Below are positions 5,929 to 7,963 of a stretch of DNA of 7,963 nucleotides, piece by piece. How positions within the stretch are numbered: position 1 is the first letter of the stretch; every line of letters starts with the position of its first letter. The notes under the pieces were generated by a model. The model searched no databases. It worked only from the letters and a program-made list of their open reading frames with translations, and was not told the DNA's origin. The DNA is from Thiomargarita sp. (GTDB lineage: Bacteria; Pseudomonadota; Gammaproteobacteria; Beggiatoales; Beggiatoaceae): positions 1-7,963 of the forward strand of contig JAGLFE010000507.1 of assembly GCA_023144675.1 (NCBI GenBank), in the 5' to 3' direction. The position numbers and the translations under genes are program-made.

Positions 5929-7089
5929 ATGTCAGAGATATTACTATTTACATCTGAATCTGTATCCGAAGGTCATCCTGATAAAGTTGCCGACCAAATA
6001 TCTGATGCTATTTTAGATGCTTGCATAACTCAAGATAAAACTTCACGAGTTGCCTGTGAAACTTTAATTAAAACTGGTATGGTCATCGTTGCTGGTGAAA
6101 TTACTACAGCCGCCTCAATTGATGTAGAAGAAATTGTACGTAAAACCATAAAAAGAATTGGTTATAACAGTTCAGAAATGGGTTTTGACTGGGAATCTTG
6201 TGCGGTATTATCAGCTATTGGAAAACAATCCGTTGATATTGCGATGGGAGTTAATGAAAGTGAAAATCATGAACAAGGTGCTGGCGATCAAGGTTTAATG
6301 TTTGGTTATGCGACTAATGAAACTGAAGTTTTAATGCCTGCTCCAATTACTTATGCCCATCTTTTAGTAAAAAAACAATCAGAAGTTCGTAATCAAGGAA
6401 AATTGCCTTGGTTGCGTCCAGATGCTAAGAGTCAAGTTACCTTTCGTTATGTTGATAACAAACCCGTTGGTATTGATGCAGTAGTATTATCAACCCAACA
6501 TAGTGCTGATGTGGACAATAAAACTTTGCATGAAGCGGTTATGGAAGAAATTATTAAACCTATTTTGCCTGCTGAATGGATAGATAAAAATACTAAAATT
6601 TATATCAATCCAACTGGACGTTTTGTCATTGGCGGTCCAGTGGGAGATTGTGGTTTGACAGGGCGGAAAATTATTGTTGATACCTATGGTGGTATGGCAC
6701 GGCATGGTGGTGGTGCTTTCTCTGGCAAAGACCCTTCAAAAGTAGATAGGTCAGCAGCTTATGCCTGTCGTTATGCAGCTAAAAATATCGTAGCTGCTGG
6801 TTTAGCTGAACGCTGTGAAATTCAAGTATCTTATGCTATTGGCGTAGCAGAACCTACTTCTATCCGAGTTGAAACGTTTGGCACTGGCAAAGTAGATACA
6901 AGTCGTTTAACTCAATTAGTTCGTGAATATTTTGATTTACGTCCCCGCGGTTTAATTGCCATGCTTGATTTATTGCATCCTATTTATGAAGATACCGCCG
7001 CTTATGGTCATTTTGGTCGAGAAACAGCTCAATTTACTTGGGAAAATACTGATAAAGCCGAAGCATTACGTACAGCCGCCAATATTTAA
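5929..7089 (+). CDS. metK: S-adenosylmethionine synthetase
   Basis: This 386-residue cytosolic enzyme (methionine adenosyltransferase) makes S-adenosylmethionine from methionine and ATP, releasing phosphate and pyrophosphate. The sequence is complete and typical, close to the E. coli length of 384. SESVSEGHPDKVADQ at 9-23 contains catalytic H16 and D18, GAGDQG at 117-122 is the family signature near the active site, and the phosphate-binding glycine-rich loop GGGAFSGKDP is at 260-269 with K267. DRSAAYACRYAAKN at 273-286 and VSYAIGVAEPTS at 300-311 are further conserved blocks. ATG 5929 follows AGAGA (5918-5922) by six bases. It is followed 105 bases later on the same strand by ahcY, the enzyme that removes the by-product of SAM-dependent methylation. 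Seventeen of 19 arginines are CGN codons, which I used as the host reference against the restriction-modification pair. Confidence 0.98.
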   Translation: MSEILLFTSESVSEGHPDKVADQISDAILDACITQDKTSRVACETLIKTGMVIVAGEITTAASIDVEEIVRKTIKRIGYNSSEMGFDWESCAVLSAIGKQSVDIAMGVNESENHEQGAGDQGLMFGYATNETEVLMPAPITYAHLLVKKQSEVRNQGKLPWLRPDAKSQVTFRYVDNKPVGIDAVVLSTQHSADVDNKTLHEAVMEEIIKPILPAEWIDKNTKIYINPTGRFVIGGPVGDCGLTGRKIIVDTYGGMARHGGGAFSGKDPSKVDRSAAYACRYAAKNIVAAGLAERCEIQVSYAIGVAEPTSIRVETFGTGKVDTSRLTQLVREYFDLRPRGLIAMLDLLHPIYEDTAAYGHFGRETAQFTWENTDKAEALRTAANI

Positions 7090-7095
7090 TTTTAT

Positions 7096-7129
7096 TAAGA
7101 AATTGAAATAAAAACTGTTTAATTTCTTG
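7096..7129 (+). terminator. Hairpin just after metK, weak terminator or leader structure of ahcY
   Basis: TAAGAAATTGAA at 7096-7107 can pair with TTTAATTTCTTG at 7118-7129, giving a 12-bp stem with two G-T wobbles (7105/7120 and 7096/7129) and a ten-base loop. It begins seven bases after the metK stop. The following bases are only moderately T-rich (TTCTGT, then A-runs), so strong termination is unlikely. It may mark an mRNA 3' end, a partial terminator or an RNA processing site between the two genes. Confidence 0.35.
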
Positions 7130-7194
7130 TTCTGTAAAAACCTTAAAATTTTATAAAAAAATTGTAAAATAATTTCATCAAAAAAGGAAACTAA

Positions 7195-7963
7195 GTGAGT
7201 ACCCAACCAATTATAAATTTAGAACCTGATTACAAAGTTGCTGACATCAAGCTTGCTGAATGGGGACATAAGGAAATTGCCATAGCTAAAACAGAAATGC
7301 CTGGTTTAGTTCAACTGCAAAAAGAATATGGAGAACAACAACCACTTAAAGGCGCAAGAATTGCAGGTTGTTTGCACATGACGGTTCAAACTGCGGTTTT
7401 AATTGAAACATTAATTGTTTTAGGTGCAGAAGTACGTTGGTCATCATGCAATATCTTTTCTACTCAAGATCATGCGGCAGCGGCTATTGCGGATCAAAAT
7501 GTTCCAGTATTTGCATGGAAAGGCGAAACCGAAGAAGAATTTTGGTGGTGCATTGAACAATCTATTTTTGGTCCCGACGGTTGGCGACCCAATATGATTT
7601 TAGATGATGGCGGTGATTTGACTAAAATTATGCACGACAAATATTCCGATTTACTTAAAGATGTAAAAGGTATTTCTGAAGAAACTACAACTGGTGTGCA
7701 TCGTCTTTATGAAATGATGGGCGATGGTTCTTTACAAGTTCCCGCTTTTAATGTCAACGATTCGGTAACAAAATCTAAATTTGATAATCTCTATGGTTGT
7801 CGTGAATCGCTAGTTGATGGTATCAAACGTGCAACTGATGTAATGATTGCGGGTAAAATTTGCGTAGTGTTAGGATATGGAGATGTAGGTAAAGGCTGTG
7901 CGCAAGCATTTCGTGGTTTAGGAGCAACTGTTTGGGTAACTGAAATTGACCCAATTTGTGCTT
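7195..7963 (+). CDS. ahcY: S-adenosylhomocysteine hydrolase, N-terminal part (cut by the window edge)
   Basis: This cytosolic NAD-dependent enzyme splits S-adenosylhomocysteine to adenosine and homocysteine, relieving product inhibition of methyltransferases. The reading frame is open from GTG 7195 to the end of the window (256 codons plus one base), so the C-terminal half is missing only because the sequence stops. The start is GTG with AGGA at 7185-7188, six bases upstream; it gives MSTQPIINLEPDYKVADIKL, a normal N-terminus. Active-site segments are all present: GCLHMT at 58-63 (H61), the Cys-containing SSCNIFSTQDHAAAA at 83-97, DDGGDLT at 137-143, EETTTG at 162-167, and NDSVTKSKFDN at 188-198 with K193 and D197 equivalent to the catalytic Lys and Asp of the human enzyme. 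The NAD-binding GYGDVG is at 227-232 and acidic E250 ends the second Rossmann strand. It follows metK on the same strand and probably shares its transcript. Confidence 0.96.
   Translation, partial: MSTQPIINLEPDYKVADIKLAEWGHKEIAIAKTEMPGLVQLQKEYGEQQPLKGARIAGCLHMTVQTAVLIETLIVLGAEVRWSSCNIFSTQDHAAAAIADQNVPVFAWKGETEEEFWWCIEQSIFGPDGWRPNMILDDGGDLTKIMHDKYSDLLKDVKGISEETTTGVHRLYEMMGDGSLQVPAFNVNDSVTKSKFDNLYGCRESLVDGIKRATDVMIAGKICVVLGYGDVGKGCAQAFRGLGATVWVTEIDPICA

Noticed and set aside
6490..6705. Minus-strand open frame inside metK, and similar antisense frames elsewhere
   Set aside because: These are shadows of clearly identified genes on the other strand, with no motifs or ribosome binding sites of their own.

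Overview
This strongly AT-rich window (roughly 30% GC by eye) most likely comes from the chromosome of a proteobacterium, probably a gammaproteobacterium. The evidence is a DUF2062 membrane protein of the proteobacterial type, a ModA of the Azotobacter ModA2-like kind, a classical bacterial MetK, and a metK-ahcY pair. I cannot name the genus.

Layout. Positions 1-245 are non-coding and hold a candidate promoter with a 20-bp near-palindrome. Positions 246-2919 hold a compact type II restriction-modification pair: a PD-(D/E)XK nuclease that looks like the AccI family, followed after one base by a gamma-class N6-adenine methyltransferase. Positions 3065-4404 hold two same-strand genes 41 bases apart: a DUF2062 inner-membrane protein and a periplasmic molybdate-binding protein without its usual permease and ATPase partners. 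Positions 4405-4522 lie between convergent genes and hold a long imperfect inverted repeat. Positions 4523-5647 on the minus strand encode UDP-galactopyranose mutase. The divergent gap 5648-5928 carries the candidate metK promoter and two 9-bp direct repeats. Positions 5929-7089 encode S-adenosylmethionine synthetase. The window ends inside S-adenosylhomocysteine hydrolase, which begins with GTG at 7195 and is cut off by the window edge.

How the genes work together. MetK makes S-adenosylmethionine and AhcY clears the S-adenosylhomocysteine left after methyl transfer, so the right end is an activated-methyl-cycle unit. The DNA methyltransferase at the left end is one consumer of that methyl donor. 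The restriction-modification pair looks acquired. By hand count, 27 of its 37 arginines use AGA or AGG, against 2 of 19 in metK.

Nothing here needs a new biological system to explain it. The best leads are the methyltransferase/nuclease pair (arginine in place of the usual catalytic lysine, nuclease gene first, and no GTMKAC site anywhere in the window), the palindrome in its promoter, the inverted repeat in the convergent gap, and the paired repeats in the metK leader.
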